NCBI GenBank assembly: GCA_040904765.1 | Contig: JBBDST010000053.1 | Location: 1 to 19,279 of the forward strand | Length of the DNA stretch: 19,279 nucleotides | From: JBBDST01 sp040904765 | GTDB lineage: Bacteria > Actinomycetota > Nitriliruptoria > Nitriliruptorales > Nitriliruptoraceae | Direction of reading: 5' to 3' | Shown here: positions 1 to 7,866 of the stretch, one piece after another | Layout: each line of letters starts with the position of its first letter | Numbering within the stretch: the first letter of the stretch is position 1 | Notes under the pieces: model-generated | Database searches by the model: none | The model's input: the letters and a program-made list of their open reading frames with translations, nothing else | What the model was told of the DNA's origin: nothing | Program-made: the position numbers and the translations under genes

Positions 1-62
1 ACGAGATAACAGTTGGTCTGCCAACGTCCAAGCGGGACACCAAGAATGAAACGTTCGGTCAC
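1..62 (-). CDS. MBL-fold metallo-hydrolase (glyoxalase II-like), N-terminus only
   Basis: Partial gene: only the first 20 codons lie in the window and the reading frame continues past the left edge. It reads MTERFILGVPLGRWQTNCYL. The ending LGRWQTNCYL resembles the first beta-strand of metallo-beta-lactamase-fold hydrolases, where an Asn-Cys-Tyr segment precedes the HxHxDH zinc motif (outside the window). I chose GTG at 60-62 because GGAG (69-72) lies 6 nt before it. An in-frame ATG at 75-77 would add five residues but has no ribosome binding site. It starts about 30 nt after the relA stop, and in mycobacteria an MBL-fold hydrolase also follows relA, so position supports the call. Substrate unknown. 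Confidence 0.65.
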   Translation of the reverse strand, partial: MTERFILGVPLGRWQTNCYL

Positions 63-93
63 GAGTTTCTCCAACATAGGCCGTTTGAGACGG

Positions 94-2412
94 TTAAACA
101 GATGCGGCGTTTTGCGGGACCTTACGGTAGGCGTCATACACGCCACTTACCCGACGGATGGAGCGTAACGCTTCTTCAAGATGGGAGGCATCGGACAGTT
201 CGAAGGTGAATCGTAACCGGGCCGTTTGGTTGTGTTGCGTTTCGACGGATGCGGCCACAATGTTGATGTGGAGGTCTCCTAGTACGGCGGTGACGTCGCG
301 CAACAGATGCTTCCGGTCGATTGCTTCAATCTCGATTTCGACCAGATATTCGGCTGTTTCCACCGAATTTGCCCAACTTACGGGTACGAACCGTTCGGCC
401 TCTTTTTGCAGATCTTCAACGTTTTGGCAGTCTTCGCGGTGCACCGATACACCACGGCCGCGCGTCACAAACCCAACAATGTCATCGCCGATGAGTGGCC
501 GACAGCACCGTGCTAATGCCACGAGCATGCCACCTTCGCCTTGGACTTGGATGACGTCACTGCCTGGCGTGGTCCCAATAGCGATCTGGGCGGGTTTTGG
601 TTTGGGTGCAAACGTCGCGTCTTCGGTTGCTTCGTCGGTGTCAAACAGTTCGTTAACGACGTGCTGCGCGACGGTAGTGCCAGTGAGGTGGCCTTCACCG
701 ACGGCCCGAAACAGCGCTTCTGTGTTTTTCAAGTTGAGGTTTACCGCGACCGTGGATAGTTCGCCGCTGGCCATCACCCGCTGATAGTTGATGCCTTTTC
801 GCCGGAGGGCCCGGGTGATCGCGTCGCGTCCGTGAGCGATCGCGTCTTCACGGCGTTCACGGTTGAAATACGCCCGAATTTTTGCCTGAGCGCGCGGTGA
901 TGCAGCGATGTTTAGCCAGTCTCTCGACGGACCTGCATCGTCAGCTTTTGAGGTCAAAATTTCGACCCGGTCGCCGTTTACCAAAGTCTTGTCAAGCGCA
1001 ATAAGTCGGCCGTTTACGCGGGCACCAACACAGCGGTGTCCGACTTCGGTGTGGATTGCGTATGCCAAGTCGATTGGGGTCGCGCGGCTTGGCAGTCCCA
1101 CCACTTCACCCTTTGGGGTGAAGACGAATACTTCGTCTTGATACAGATCAATTTTGAGCGATTCGAGGTAGTCATCTGGTTCAACGACGTCTTGCTGCCA
1201 TTCGAGAAGCTGTTCGATCCATGTCATCTCATCGGTGGAGGTGTCGTCTTTAGCGTGGCGTGCAAGGGCCTTGTATTTCCAGTGGGCGGCGACACCAAGT
1301 TCGGCAGTGTGATGCATCGCTTCGGTACGAATCTGGATTTCCAGTGGATGGCCCTTCGGGCCGATCACGCTGGTGTGGAGCGACTGGTACAGGTTAAGTT
1401 TTGGCATAGCGACGTAATCTTTGAAACGTCCTGGGATCGGACGCCACATCGCATGAAGTTCACCTAACACGGCGTAACAGTCACGCACTGTTGGCAGAAT
1501 CACACGGACGGCAACCAGATCGTGAATTTCGTCGAATTCTTTACTGCGTAACACCATTTTTTCGTAAATCGAGTAGTAGTGCTTAGGCCGTCCGGTGATG
1601 TCTCCTCTGATCTTCAATTGCCGCAGGTGGGCCCGAATTTCGGTCATAACCTCGTCGAGATACTGCTCTCGTTCGGGATTTTTTTCGGCGACCATCGCCA
1701 CGATTTCTTCATAGCGTTTGGGATGCAGCGTTTTAAAACCTAAGTCTTCAAGCCGTAGTTTGAACGCTTGCATACCCAGCCGGTGTGCCAACGGCCCATA
1801 GATATCAAGGGTTTCTTGCGCGATCTGTTTTTGTTTCTCACGCGGCATATGCCCAATGGTTTCCATGTTGTGCATACGGTCGGCGAGTTTGATCACCAAA
1901 ACGCGGATGTCTCTGGCCATCGCCAACACCATCTTGCGAAACGTTTCGGCTTGCTGATGCTGTTTGGATGAAGCTTGCAGTTTGTCGAGTTTGGTGACGC
2001 CATCAACCAACAGCGCGACTTCATCCCCAAAACCTTCACGAATGTCGTCAAGTGACGCGTCGGTGTCTTCTACCGTGTCATGGAGCAACGCCGCGACCAA
2101 CGTGGCGGTGCCAAGTCCAAGTTGGGCAAGTTCTGCAGCCACTGCAACCGGATGGATGATGTACGGCTCGCCGCTGCGTCGTGTTTGGCCTTCATGCATC
2201 GCTTTGCCGTAATGAAAAGCACGTAGCACCTCGCGCAGATCTGCCGTACCGGCGTTACGGATGGCCTGTGCAAGATCGGCAAATTCGGGCGGGATGGTGT
2301 CACGTTGTCCGATAGGCATGCGTGACAGCACGCCTTTCACCCCGTTTGGGCGTGCTGGGGGAAGCGCGGCACGCGCAGTGCGCGCAGGCTCTGTTCCGAT
2401 GATTTCTGCCAC
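94..2412 (-). CDS. relA: Bifunctional (p)ppGpp synthetase/hydrolase (Rel/SpoT family)
   Basis: Cytoplasmic stringent-response enzyme that makes (p)ppGpp from ATP and GTP/GDP and also hydrolyses it. At 772 aa it is the usual length for long RSH proteins. The N-terminal HD hydrolase domain (about 60-205) keeps His87 and the His111-Asp112 pair in LLHDTVEDT, so hydrolysis should be active. The synthetase domain (about 240-380) has RFKD at 329-332 (the RxKD form of bifunctional Rel enzymes, not ExDD of E. coli RelA), YQSLHT at 342-347 and EIQIRT at 358-363. A TGS domain (about 426-488), the zinc-finger-like CC at 636-637 with His658, and a C-terminal ACT domain (about 688-768) follow. The start is GTG, with GAGG 7 nt upstream. 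It lies 78 nt after apt, as in mycobacteria. No key residue is missing. Confidence 0.97.
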   Translation of the reverse strand: MAEIIGTEPARTARAALPPARPNGVKGVLSRMPIGQRDTIPPEFADLAQAIRNAGTADLREVLRAFHYGKAMHEGQTRRSGEPYIIHPVAVAAELAQLGLGTATLVAALLHDTVEDTDASLDDIREGFGDEVALLVDGVTKLDKLQASSKQHQQAETFRKMVLAMARDIRVLVIKLADRMHNMETIGHMPREKQKQIAQETLDIYGPLAHRLGMQAFKLRLEDLGFKTLHPKRYEEIVAMVAEKNPEREQYLDEVMTEIRAHLRQLKIRGDITGRPKHYYSIYEKMVLRSKEFDEIHDLVAVRVILPTVRDCYAVLGELHAMWRPIPGRFKDYVAMPKLNLYQSLHTSVIGPKGHPLEIQIRTEAMHHTAELGVAAHWKYKALARHAKDDTSTDEMTWIEQLLEWQQDVVEPDDYLESLKIDLYQDEVFVFTPKGEVVGLPSRATPIDLAYAIHTEVGHRCVGARVNGRLIALDKTLVNGDRVEILTSKADDAGPSRDWLNIAASPRAQAKIRAYFNRERREDAIAHGRDAITRALRRKGINYQRVMASGELSTVAVNLNLKNTEALFRAVGEGHLTGTTVAQHVVNELFDTDEATEDATFAPKPKPAQIAIGTTPGSDVIQVQGEGGMLVALARCCRPLIGDDIVGFVTRGRGVSVHREDCQNVEDLQKEAERFVPVSWANSVETAEYLVEIEIEAIDRKHLLRDVTAVLGDLHINIVAASVETQHNQTARLRFTFELSDASHLEEALRSIRRVSGVYDAYRKVPQNAASV

Positions 2413-2460
2413 GTAGACGCCTCATATAAACACGATACTTACAGGCTACCGTCGTCCTGA

Positions 2461-2484
2461 CAAAAGCAACATATTTGCTGTTTG
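2461..2484 (-). terminator. Weak hairpin in the apt-relA spacer (possible attenuator or partial terminator)
   Basis: On the minus strand the 5-bp stem AGCAA/TTGCT encloses ATATG. Pairing extends outward as CAAA/TTTG around a single bulged C, giving nine base pairs. The downstream arm carries a TTTT run, but there is no long U-tract after the stem. It begins 6 nt after the apt stop and ends about 48 nt before the relA start. It could be a weak terminator, a processing site or chance. The A/T-rich spacer could also hold a promoter, but no convincing -35/-10 pair is visible. Confidence 0.3.
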
Positions 2485-2490
2485 TCCGCG

Positions 2491-3018
2491 CTAGGGATAG
2501 CGAATCAGTGAGGTAAACGGGTATGCGGCAATGTTTTTTGCCCCGTCGAGAAATACAAGTTCCATCAGGAACGCAAACCCGGCGACAGTTCCGCCTAGAT
2601 CTTCGACCAGTTGTGCGGTGGCAAGCGCTGTTCCGCCGGTGGCCAGCACATCATCGACGATAAGAACCCGTTGATCTTTACGAATCCCATCGACGTGGAT
2701 TTCTAGTTGAGCACTACCGTATTCCAGCGCGAAACTGCGGGCACGGGTTGGTCCTGGCAGTTTGCCGGGTTTACGGGCAGGGATAAATCCCACGCCAAGA
2801 TGAAGTGCCACAGGTGCGCCGAGCAGAAAACCTCGCGATTCCATGCCGACAACCAGATCGATCGTGCCGCCGTCACCGACTTTGGCAAGTTCGGTTATGG
2901 CAGTGGTGAACGCCTGATGATCGGCCAATAAAGGCGTGAGATCTTTAAATCCGACACCTGCTGCGGGAAAGTCTGGAATTTCACGGATGTGGCGAGCCAA
3001 ATCATGAGGGTCATGCAC
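2491..3018 (-). CDS. apt: Adenine phosphoribosyltransferase
   Basis: Cytoplasmic purine-salvage enzyme: adenine + PRPP gives AMP + PPi. The 175-aa length is typical. The PRPP-binding loop is clear as VLIVDDVLATGGTA (about 118-131). RKPGKLPGP (82-90), which forms the flexible loop over the active site, and LEYG (98-101), carrying the catalytic Glu, are present; the Tyr often seen just before LEYG is Phe here. ESRGF (60-64) is also conserved. Start is GTG at 3016-3018; AGGA 7 nt upstream overlaps the secF stop (TAGGA), so the gene is almost certainly co-translated with secF, only 9 nt away. The secF-apt-relA order is the usual actinobacterial one and puts AMP/PRPP salvage beside the (p)ppGpp enzyme. 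Confidence 0.96.
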   Translation of the reverse strand: MHDPHDLARHIREIPDFPAAGVGFKDLTPLLADHQAFTTAITELAKVGDGGTIDLVVGMESRGFLLGAPVALHLGVGFIPARKPGKLPGPTRARSFALEYGSAQLEIHVDGIRKDQRVLIVDDVLATGGTALATAQLVEDLGGTVAGFAFLMELVFLDGAKNIAAYPFTSLIRYP

Positions 3019-3027
3019 GATGCGTTC

Positions 3028-4068
3028 CTATCGGCGGCGTCGTGATGCGCGACGTTGCCCGCGCACATATTCGGTGGTGATTGGGGCACGAACAGCGTTG
3101 AGGTCACTTACGCCTTCCGCCGGTTCAGGTGCATCAGGTTTCCGCGACTTGGCGGCACGTGGTGGTGGGGTGGCTGTGCCACGTTTCATCATCACGTAGG
3201 TCGGACCGGCGACAAACAACGACGAAAAGATCCCGATGGCAATGCCAATAAATAGCGCCAACGCAAGGTCTTGCAACGTGTCGGCACCAAGCAGTGGGGC
3301 CCCCAGAAACAGCAGCGCTCCTACTGGCAGCAAAGAGGTGATGGACGTGTTTACCGAACGCATCAGCACCTGATTGGTGGATGCGTTCACCAGTTCAGGC
3401 ACGGTACGCAAACCGGGTTCACCCAAAAACTGGTTGTTTTCTTTCACCCGATCAAACACCACCACCGTGTCATACAGCGAGTAGCCAAGCACCATCAATA
3501 GGGCAATCACCGTCGCAGGAGACACCGGGAAGCCAACGAGCGCATAAATCCCGATCGTGATCACCAGATCGTGCGCAAGCGCAATCAGCGCAGCCAGAGC
3601 CATACGAAATTCGAGTCGGAAACTGATGTATAGGGTGATGACGAGCAGAAACACGATGAGTGCCTGCAGCATCTGCCTGGTGATCTGTTCGCCCCACACT
3701 GGCCCCACAAAGTCAAACGCCACTTCGGATGCTTGAGACACTTCGGTGAGACTTTGACGCACTGCCAGCTCATCGGGTGAACCTACCGGTATCGTCGCGG
3801 TGCGTACGAGCGCTCCCCCAGACGGCCCGGAACCTTGTTGTTGCACCACAACTTCGTTGGCGCCGGCGGCTTCGGCGGCTTCACGCAGTTCAGCGATGGT
3901 GACTGTTTCAGAGATCCCGATCAGCTGATAGCTGTTACCGCCCGCGAAATCGATCGAAAAGTCCAGTCCGCGGACACCAAGAGTGACCAGACTGATGATG
4001 AGCAGGACAGCCGAAATGGCGCCCCATTGGCGGGTACGCCCCACAAAATCGATGGTAGGTGCCTTCAT
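3028..4068 (-). CDS. secF: Protein translocase subunit SecF
   Basis: Inner-membrane RND-type accessory subunit of the Sec translocon; SecDF uses proton flow to complete export of proteins through SecYEG. It has 346 aa, with the first membrane segment at about 15-33 and the family motif LDFSIDFAGGN (35-45), an extracytoplasmic domain to about 130, then five more membrane segments. The functional region of TM4 is visible as SLYDTVVVFDRVKEN (197-211), and the conserved Arg in MRSVNTS sits at about 237. A basic, Pro-rich cytoplasmic tail (about 298-346) ends in RRASRRRR, a common actinobacterial feature. Start ATG overlaps the secD stop (ATGA); GGAG lies 7 nt upstream. Confidence 0.96.
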   Translation of the reverse strand: MKAPTIDFVGRTRQWGAISAVLLIISLVTLGVRGLDFSIDFAGGNSYQLIGISETVTIAELREAAEAAGANEVVVQQQGSGPSGGALVRTATIPVGSPDELAVRQSLTEVSQASEVAFDFVGPVWGEQITRQMLQALIVFLLVITLYISFRLEFRMALAALIALAHDLVITIGIYALVGFPVSPATVIALLMVLGYSLYDTVVVFDRVKENNQFLGEPGLRTVPELVNASTNQVLMRSVNTSITSLLPVGALLFLGAPLLGADTLQDLALALFIGIAIGIFSSLFVAGPTYVMMKRGTATPPPRAAKSRKPDAPEPAEGVSDLNAVRAPITTEYVRGQRRASRRRR

Positions 4069-5522
4069 GACTGTTCTCCGACTGTCGTTGCGGCCGCACG
4101 AATTCCGCGTCGAGTAATCGCCCCACGCTGGGCGAGCAAGAACACGGCAGGGCGTGCAAACAGGTACATGACGGCAAGGTCGATGATGTTGGCGATTCCA
4201 AGCATGAGCGCAAAGCCGCGCACTGGACCGACCGCCAGCCAGTACAGAATCGCTGCGGCCACCAGCGTCACCGTGTTTCCAGTGAGGTTCGTTTTCCAGG
4301 CGGAACGAAACGCATAAACGACTGCGGATCGCACTGTTTTGCCCAGACGAATTTCGTCACGGATACGTTCGGCGAAAATGATGCCCGAATCGGCGGTGAT
4401 ACCCACCGAGACGATAAGTCCGGCAACTCCCGCCAACGTAAGTGCAAATCCTAATGCACCCAATGCTGACACGATCGCAAAGGCGAACACACCAAACAGG
4501 GTGACACTGAGCACCGTCACGAGCCCAACAACGCCGTAGAACCCGATAAGCCAGATGGCGACAAGGGCAACGCCGACAAGTCCAGCGAGAAGCCCGGCAC
4601 GTAAGGCTTCGCCACCAAGGGTTGGTGACACGGTTTGGAAGGTGGATGCTTCAAGTGTTAGTGGCAGTGAGCCCGCACGCAGCAGTACCGCAAGGTCGGC
4701 AGCTTCCGCTTCTTGGCCGGCACGGTCTAGTCCTGTGCCGGTGGTGATAGAGGCGCTTCCTCCACGAATACCGGCGCCACATGCGACCTCGGGGGCCATG
4801 CTGCTGGCTTGGGCAACTTCGCCGTCAAGGACGATGGCTAACAGGCCAGGTTCGCCAGCGTCACGTGCACAGGCAAGATCGGCGGTGAGTTGCGCGAAAC
4901 GTGCAGCGCCGTCATTGTCAAAGTCAAGCCCGACCTGAAAAGCTTGGAAACCGCCGCCGATCTGGACGTACGCGTCGGTGATCTGTTCGCCGGTGGCACC
5001 GACGGGCCCAACCACATATTTCAGCACTTCGCTGCTGCCGGTGAGCGCATCAGGCGCTTCACATAAAATGCCGGTGTCGCCGTCGGCAAGTTCAACCCGT
5101 TCATCAAATGGCAGGTCGCAGGCGGGGGTGTCGTCGTAGTCGGCCTGCTCAGGTGAGATGACGGCAAGGACCGGGCGGAAGGTCAATCGGGCGGTAGTGC
5201 CGATGAGTTCACGCAGCCGGTCGGGTTCTCCAACGCCGGGAAGTTGCACGAGAATGTCGTTGCCTTGCCGAGAAATCTGGGGTTCAGCTACCCCAAGTGA
5301 GTCAACACGAGCACGAATCACTTCGATTGTTTCGTCGAGAATCTCGTCGAAATCTTCCGGGATCTCTTGGCCTTGGGGCAGTTGAGGGCTGTATACAGCG
5401 CTGATGCCACCTTGCAGGTCAAGCCCGAGTTCTGGGCGTGCACCGAGCAAAATCGCACCGATAGCAATCACCATCAAAGCAACGATGACGCCAAGCGACA
5501 CGAGTAACGGACGTTTTTCCAC
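4065..5522 (-). CDS. secD: Protein translocase subunit SecD
   Basis: Membrane partner of SecF in the Sec export machinery. It has 485 aa: TM1 at about 8-28, LGLDLQGGI (32-40), a large extracytoplasmic P1 region (about 40-305) and five C-terminal membrane segments (about 307-466). The proton-pathway Asp of TM4 sits in GITADSGIIFAERIRDE (Asp378), in the TADS form I know from Actinobacteria. The P1 region contains an insertion (about 125-165) and four cysteines (135, 154, 218, 248) that could form disulfides outside the cell. Start is GTG with GAGG 7 nt upstream, 23 nt after the HD-protein gene. It overlaps secF by 4 nt. Confidence 0.96.
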   Translation of the reverse strand: MEKRPLLVSLGVIVALMVIAIGAILLGARPELGLDLQGGISAVYSPQLPQGQEIPEDFDEILDETIEVIRARVDSLGVAEPQISRQGNDILVQLPGVGEPDRLRELIGTTARLTFRPVLAVISPEQADYDDTPACDLPFDERVELADGDTGILCEAPDALTGSSEVLKYVVGPVGATGEQITDAYVQIGGGFQAFQVGLDFDNDGAARFAQLTADLACARDAGEPGLLAIVLDGEVAQASSMAPEVACGAGIRGGSASITTGTGLDRAGQEAEAADLAVLLRAGSLPLTLEASTFQTVSPTLGGEALRAGLLAGLVGVALVAIWLIGFYGVVGLVTVLSVTLFGVFAFAIVSALGALGFALTLAGVAGLIVSVGITADSGIIFAERIRDEIRLGKTVRSAVVYAFRSAWKTNLTGNTVTLVAAAILYWLAVGPVRGFALMLGIANIIDLAVMYLFARPAVFLLAQRGAITRRGIRAAATTVGEQS

Positions 5523-5545
5523 AGCAAAACCTCACAAACAGTTAG

Positions 5546-6400
5546 CTAGCCGAGCCCCACACCATTGGCTGTGATACGGAATTGGCAGCCTAAGGTGCGT
5601 GCTGCTCTCCGGCACATCACCATGCGGTCAAGAAAGATCTCGAAATACTCGGTGACGGTTGAGCGTTCCGTGTCGAGTTCAAGTTCAAGCGTGATCGTAG
5701 ACGCGTCGGCGTCCACGCGAAGAAACGAGTAAGTGACGGCGTCATTGACCCGGTCGTGAATATCACGAGACGGATCGACATATTCGCGTACGCGACTGCG
5801 ATGTACATCGGCTTTGTCGGCCAGAATGACGGCCGCACCGACTGGTCCAACGGCAGATCCGTACTGTTCTTCATGGTTGCCTATCGCCGAAAGGACCAGC
5901 CCGATGCGGTACGGGTCGACTTCGAGGCGACGCAGCGCGTCATAGGCAATCCAGGCGCCAGACAGGCCATGGTTCGAGCGGGTCACGACGTTGCCGATGT
6001 CGTGCAGATAGCCGCCGATAGCGGCAAGTTCACAGAGTTCCTGTTCGGCTCCAAGGTAGTGCAGCACGTTGTGGGCGATGCGTCCAACCAAGTTGGCATG
6101 GCGAAACCCGTGTTCGGTGTAGCCCTGTGAAGCCATGAACTGATCTGCCAGTTTGATGAAGGCACTAACTACTTCATCGTCTTGTAACTGGGTGAGGATG
6201 CTTGGTTCAGTGCCCGTGCGAAGCGCAGCAGCCCGACCAACTTCGGCCGCTTCACGTGCCGCCGCGGCCGCATCAGCGCCACTTGCAACGGCAGCTTCAG
6301 CGGTTGGTTGGGATGCGGTGTACGGATCAACCAGATCCGACGGAGCAGCCCCCGGCGGTGGCGGGGTGAGGTTGCTTTGTTCATCTTCGGGTGGAGTCAC
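5546..6400 (-). CDS. HD-domain metal-dependent phosphohydrolase of unknown substrate, in the sec cluster
   Basis: 284 aa with no signal peptide or membrane segment, so probably cytoplasmic. Residues 1-60 are a low-complexity Pro/Ala-rich tail. The HD domain (about 75-205) shows the full metal-ligand series: His97/His101 in EHGFRHANLV, His133-Asp134 in YLHDIGN, His144, His176 in IGNHEEQYG, and Asp195 in ILADKADVHRSR. The H-HD-H-H-D spacing recalls HD-GYP-like multi-metal sites, but no GYP motif is seen. The C-terminal part (about 225-284) predicts alternating strands and a helix and is not recognised. GTG start overlaps the yajC stop (GTGA); no clear Shine-Dalgarno, so translation is probably coupled. 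It lies between yajC and secD, a position I do not know from mycobacteria. A nucleotide or cyclic-nucleotide substrate is possible but only inferred. Confidence 0.8.
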   Translation of the reverse strand: MTPPEDEQSNLTPPPPGAAPSDLVDPYTASQPTAEAAVASGADAAAAAREAAEVGRAAALRTGTEPSILTQLQDDEVVSAFIKLADQFMASQGYTEHGFRHANLVGRIAHNVLHYLGAEQELCELAAIGGYLHDIGNVVTRSNHGLSGAWIAYDALRRLEVDPYRIGLVLSAIGNHEEQYGSAVGPVGAAVILADKADVHRSRVREYVDPSRDIHDRVNDAVTYSFLRVDADASTITLELELDTERSTVTEYFEIFLDRMVMCRRAARTLGCQFRITANGVGLG

Positions 6401-6675
6401 GAGACGTCGTCACGATTCAAGATGCGTGCGATAGATGGCCGGTCAAAACGCATCACGACGTCTTCGTCCGCGTCGACCGTGATGTCAACCGTCGATTCGC
6501 CAACGGCAACTACCCGGCCGTGCAGTCCGCCGATCGTGACCACATCGTTTCCTACCCGTACGGCATTTACGAGTTCGATGTGTTCTTTCCGTCGTTTGCT
6601 TTGTGGCCGGATCAATAAGAACCACAGCAGACCAAGAAAAAGCACGGGGATAAGTAGGCCAGTGAACTCGTCCAC
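6397..6675 (-). CDS. yajC: Preprotein translocase subunit YajC
   Basis: Small single-span membrane protein associated with SecDF. 92 aa with one N-terminal membrane segment (about 4-23: LLIPVLFLGLLWFLLIRP) followed by the family-typical RPQSKRRKEH basic stretch and a soluble domain containing VGNDVVTIGGLHGRVV. Start is GTG at 6673-6675 with GGAG 5 nt upstream. It is first in the yajC-HD-secD-secF-apt cluster and follows a 149-nt spacer after ruvB, so a promoter for the sec cluster may lie in that spacer. It overlaps the HD gene by 4 nt. Confidence 0.94.
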   Translation of the reverse strand: MDEFTGLLIPVLFLGLLWFLLIRPQSKRRKEHIELVNAVRVGNDVVTIGGLHGRVVAVGESTVDITVDADEDVVMRFDRPSIARILNRDDVS

Positions 6676-6695
6676 AACAACTCCATTAAAGAGAT

Positions 6696-6803
6696 TTAGG
6701 CAGCCACCAGGTGGTCAACGTAACCACGCGGTGCCGGCAGGTAAACCATCAGCTTGCGTGGCGGTAAGCGTAGCGACCATTGCTGTGAGACTGATGCCAT
6801 CAT
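6696..6803 (-). other. Possible 35-codon small ORF between ruvB and yajC
   Basis: An open frame of 35 codons plus TAA fills most of the 149-nt spacer. It starts at ATG 6801-6803 (followed directly by a second ATG) and ends with MVYLPAPRGYVDHLVAA. No Shine-Dalgarno sequence is visible before either ATG, and no family is recognised. The same DNA carries two overlapping hairpins that exclude each other: GTGGT/ACCAC (6711-6727) and CCAC/GTGG (6704-6714). The segment may therefore be an untranslated leader of yajC. I report it as an open frame, not a confident gene. Confidence 0.2.
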
Positions 6804-6824
6804 GCTAAACGAAGTCGCTGACGT

Positions 6825-7865
6825 TTATTCGTCGATGAGGGTCGTCTGAGCTGCATCTGATGGTGATTTTTGGGTGATGCCAAGATGACGGTAGGCCTGT
6901 GCGGTGGCAATCCGTCCGCGTGGGGTGCGTTGCAAAAACCCGGCACGAATCAAAAACGGTTCGACAGCATCTTCGAGTGTTTCAACCTGTTCTGACACGC
7001 TGGTGGCAAGGGTTGAAACGCCAACGGGCCCGCCGTTAAAGTGGGTGATAAGCGTGATCAAGACGCGCCGATCAAGCCGGTCGAGTCCGGCCGTATCAAC
7101 ATCAAATACGTCAAGTGCCTGCTGGGCGATGACGGTCGTGATGGTCCCGTCGGATTCGACGTCGGCATAGTCACGAACCCGGCGCAGGAGCCGGTTGGCG
7201 ATGCGTGGGGTGCCACGTGAGCGGGATGCAATTTCGTTGGCTGCGTCCGCTGTCAAATCGGTGCGGGTGAGTTGGGCGGTGCGGGTCAGAATTTTTACAA
7301 GATCGTCTGGGTCGTAATGTTCCAGTTGGGCGGCAAAGCCAAAACGGTCGCGCAGGGGCGACGACAGCATGCCGGTACGTGTTGTTGCTCCGATTAAGGT
7401 GAACGGCGGCAGATCGAGACGAAGCGATCGGGCGCCTGGGCCTTTACCGACCAGAATGTCGATCGCGAAATCTTCCATCGCCGAATACAACACTTCTTCT
7501 ACGGGGCGGCTCAGACGGTGAATTTCATCGACAAAAAACACGTCTCCTGGCTGCAGGCCGGTGAGGATTGCGGCAAGATCGCCTGGCCGTTCAACTGCCG
7601 GCCCTGAAGTGCTGCGAAATGCGGCGCCGGCTTCATGGGCGACGATCGCTGCCAGAGTTGTTTTGCCTAACCCTGGCGGACCAGAAAGCAGAATGTGATC
7701 GGCCGGTGTGCCGCGTTGGTGGGCTCCGCCAAGAATCAGTTCGAGTTGCCGTCTGACCCGTTCTTGGCCGACAAATTCGGTGAAGTTGGTTGGGCGCAGT
7801 TGCTGATCAAGGAGCCGTTCGTCTCGTGAGGGGTCGGAGTCGCGCAGCACGTCTTTTGAGTCCAC
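6825..7865 (-). CDS. ruvB: Holliday junction branch migration ATPase RuvB
   Basis: AAA+ motor that, as hexamers with RuvA, drives branch migration of Holliday junctions. 346 aa, normal length. Family opening LDQQLRPTNFTEFVGQE (about 19-35); Walker A GPPGLGKT (62-69); Walker B with DEIHRL (113-118); sensor 1 in LIGATTRTG (158-165); the arginine finger in PLRDRFG (170-176); C-terminal winged-helix DNA-binding domain ending with RTPRGRIATAQAYRHLG. Start is GTG at 7863-7865, one base after the ruvA stop (TGACGTG); no strong Shine-Dalgarno, so translation is likely coupled to ruvA. Last gene of the SOS-controlled ruvCAB operon. Confidence 0.98.
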   Translation of the reverse strand: MDSKDVLRDSDPSRDERLLDQQLRPTNFTEFVGQERVRRQLELILGGAHQRGTPADHILLSGPPGLGKTTLAAIVAHEAGAAFRSTSGPAVERPGDLAAILTGLQPGDVFFVDEIHRLSRPVEEVLYSAMEDFAIDILVGKGPGARSLRLDLPPFTLIGATTRTGMLSSPLRDRFGFAAQLEHYDPDDLVKILTRTAQLTRTDLTADAANEIASRSRGTPRIANRLLRRVRDYADVESDGTITTVIAQQALDVFDVDTAGLDRLDRRVLITLITHFNGGPVGVSTLATSVSEQVETLEDAVEPFLIRAGFLQRTPRGRIATAQAYRHLGITQKSPSDAAQTTLIDE

Positions 7866-7866
7866 G

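Noticed and set aside
1036..1467. 143-codon plus-strand frame opposite relA
   Set aside because: Shadow of the Rel synthetase domain; no ribosome binding site or domain seen.
2413..2460. Promoter before relA (TTGTCA with TATCGT or TAGCCT)
   Set aside because: Spacings of 20 or 10-15 nt do not fit a sigma-70-type promoter well; not strong enough to annotate.
3835..4317. 160-codon plus-strand frame opposite secF/secD
   Set aside because: Antisense to two well-recognised membrane proteins; low-complexity translation.
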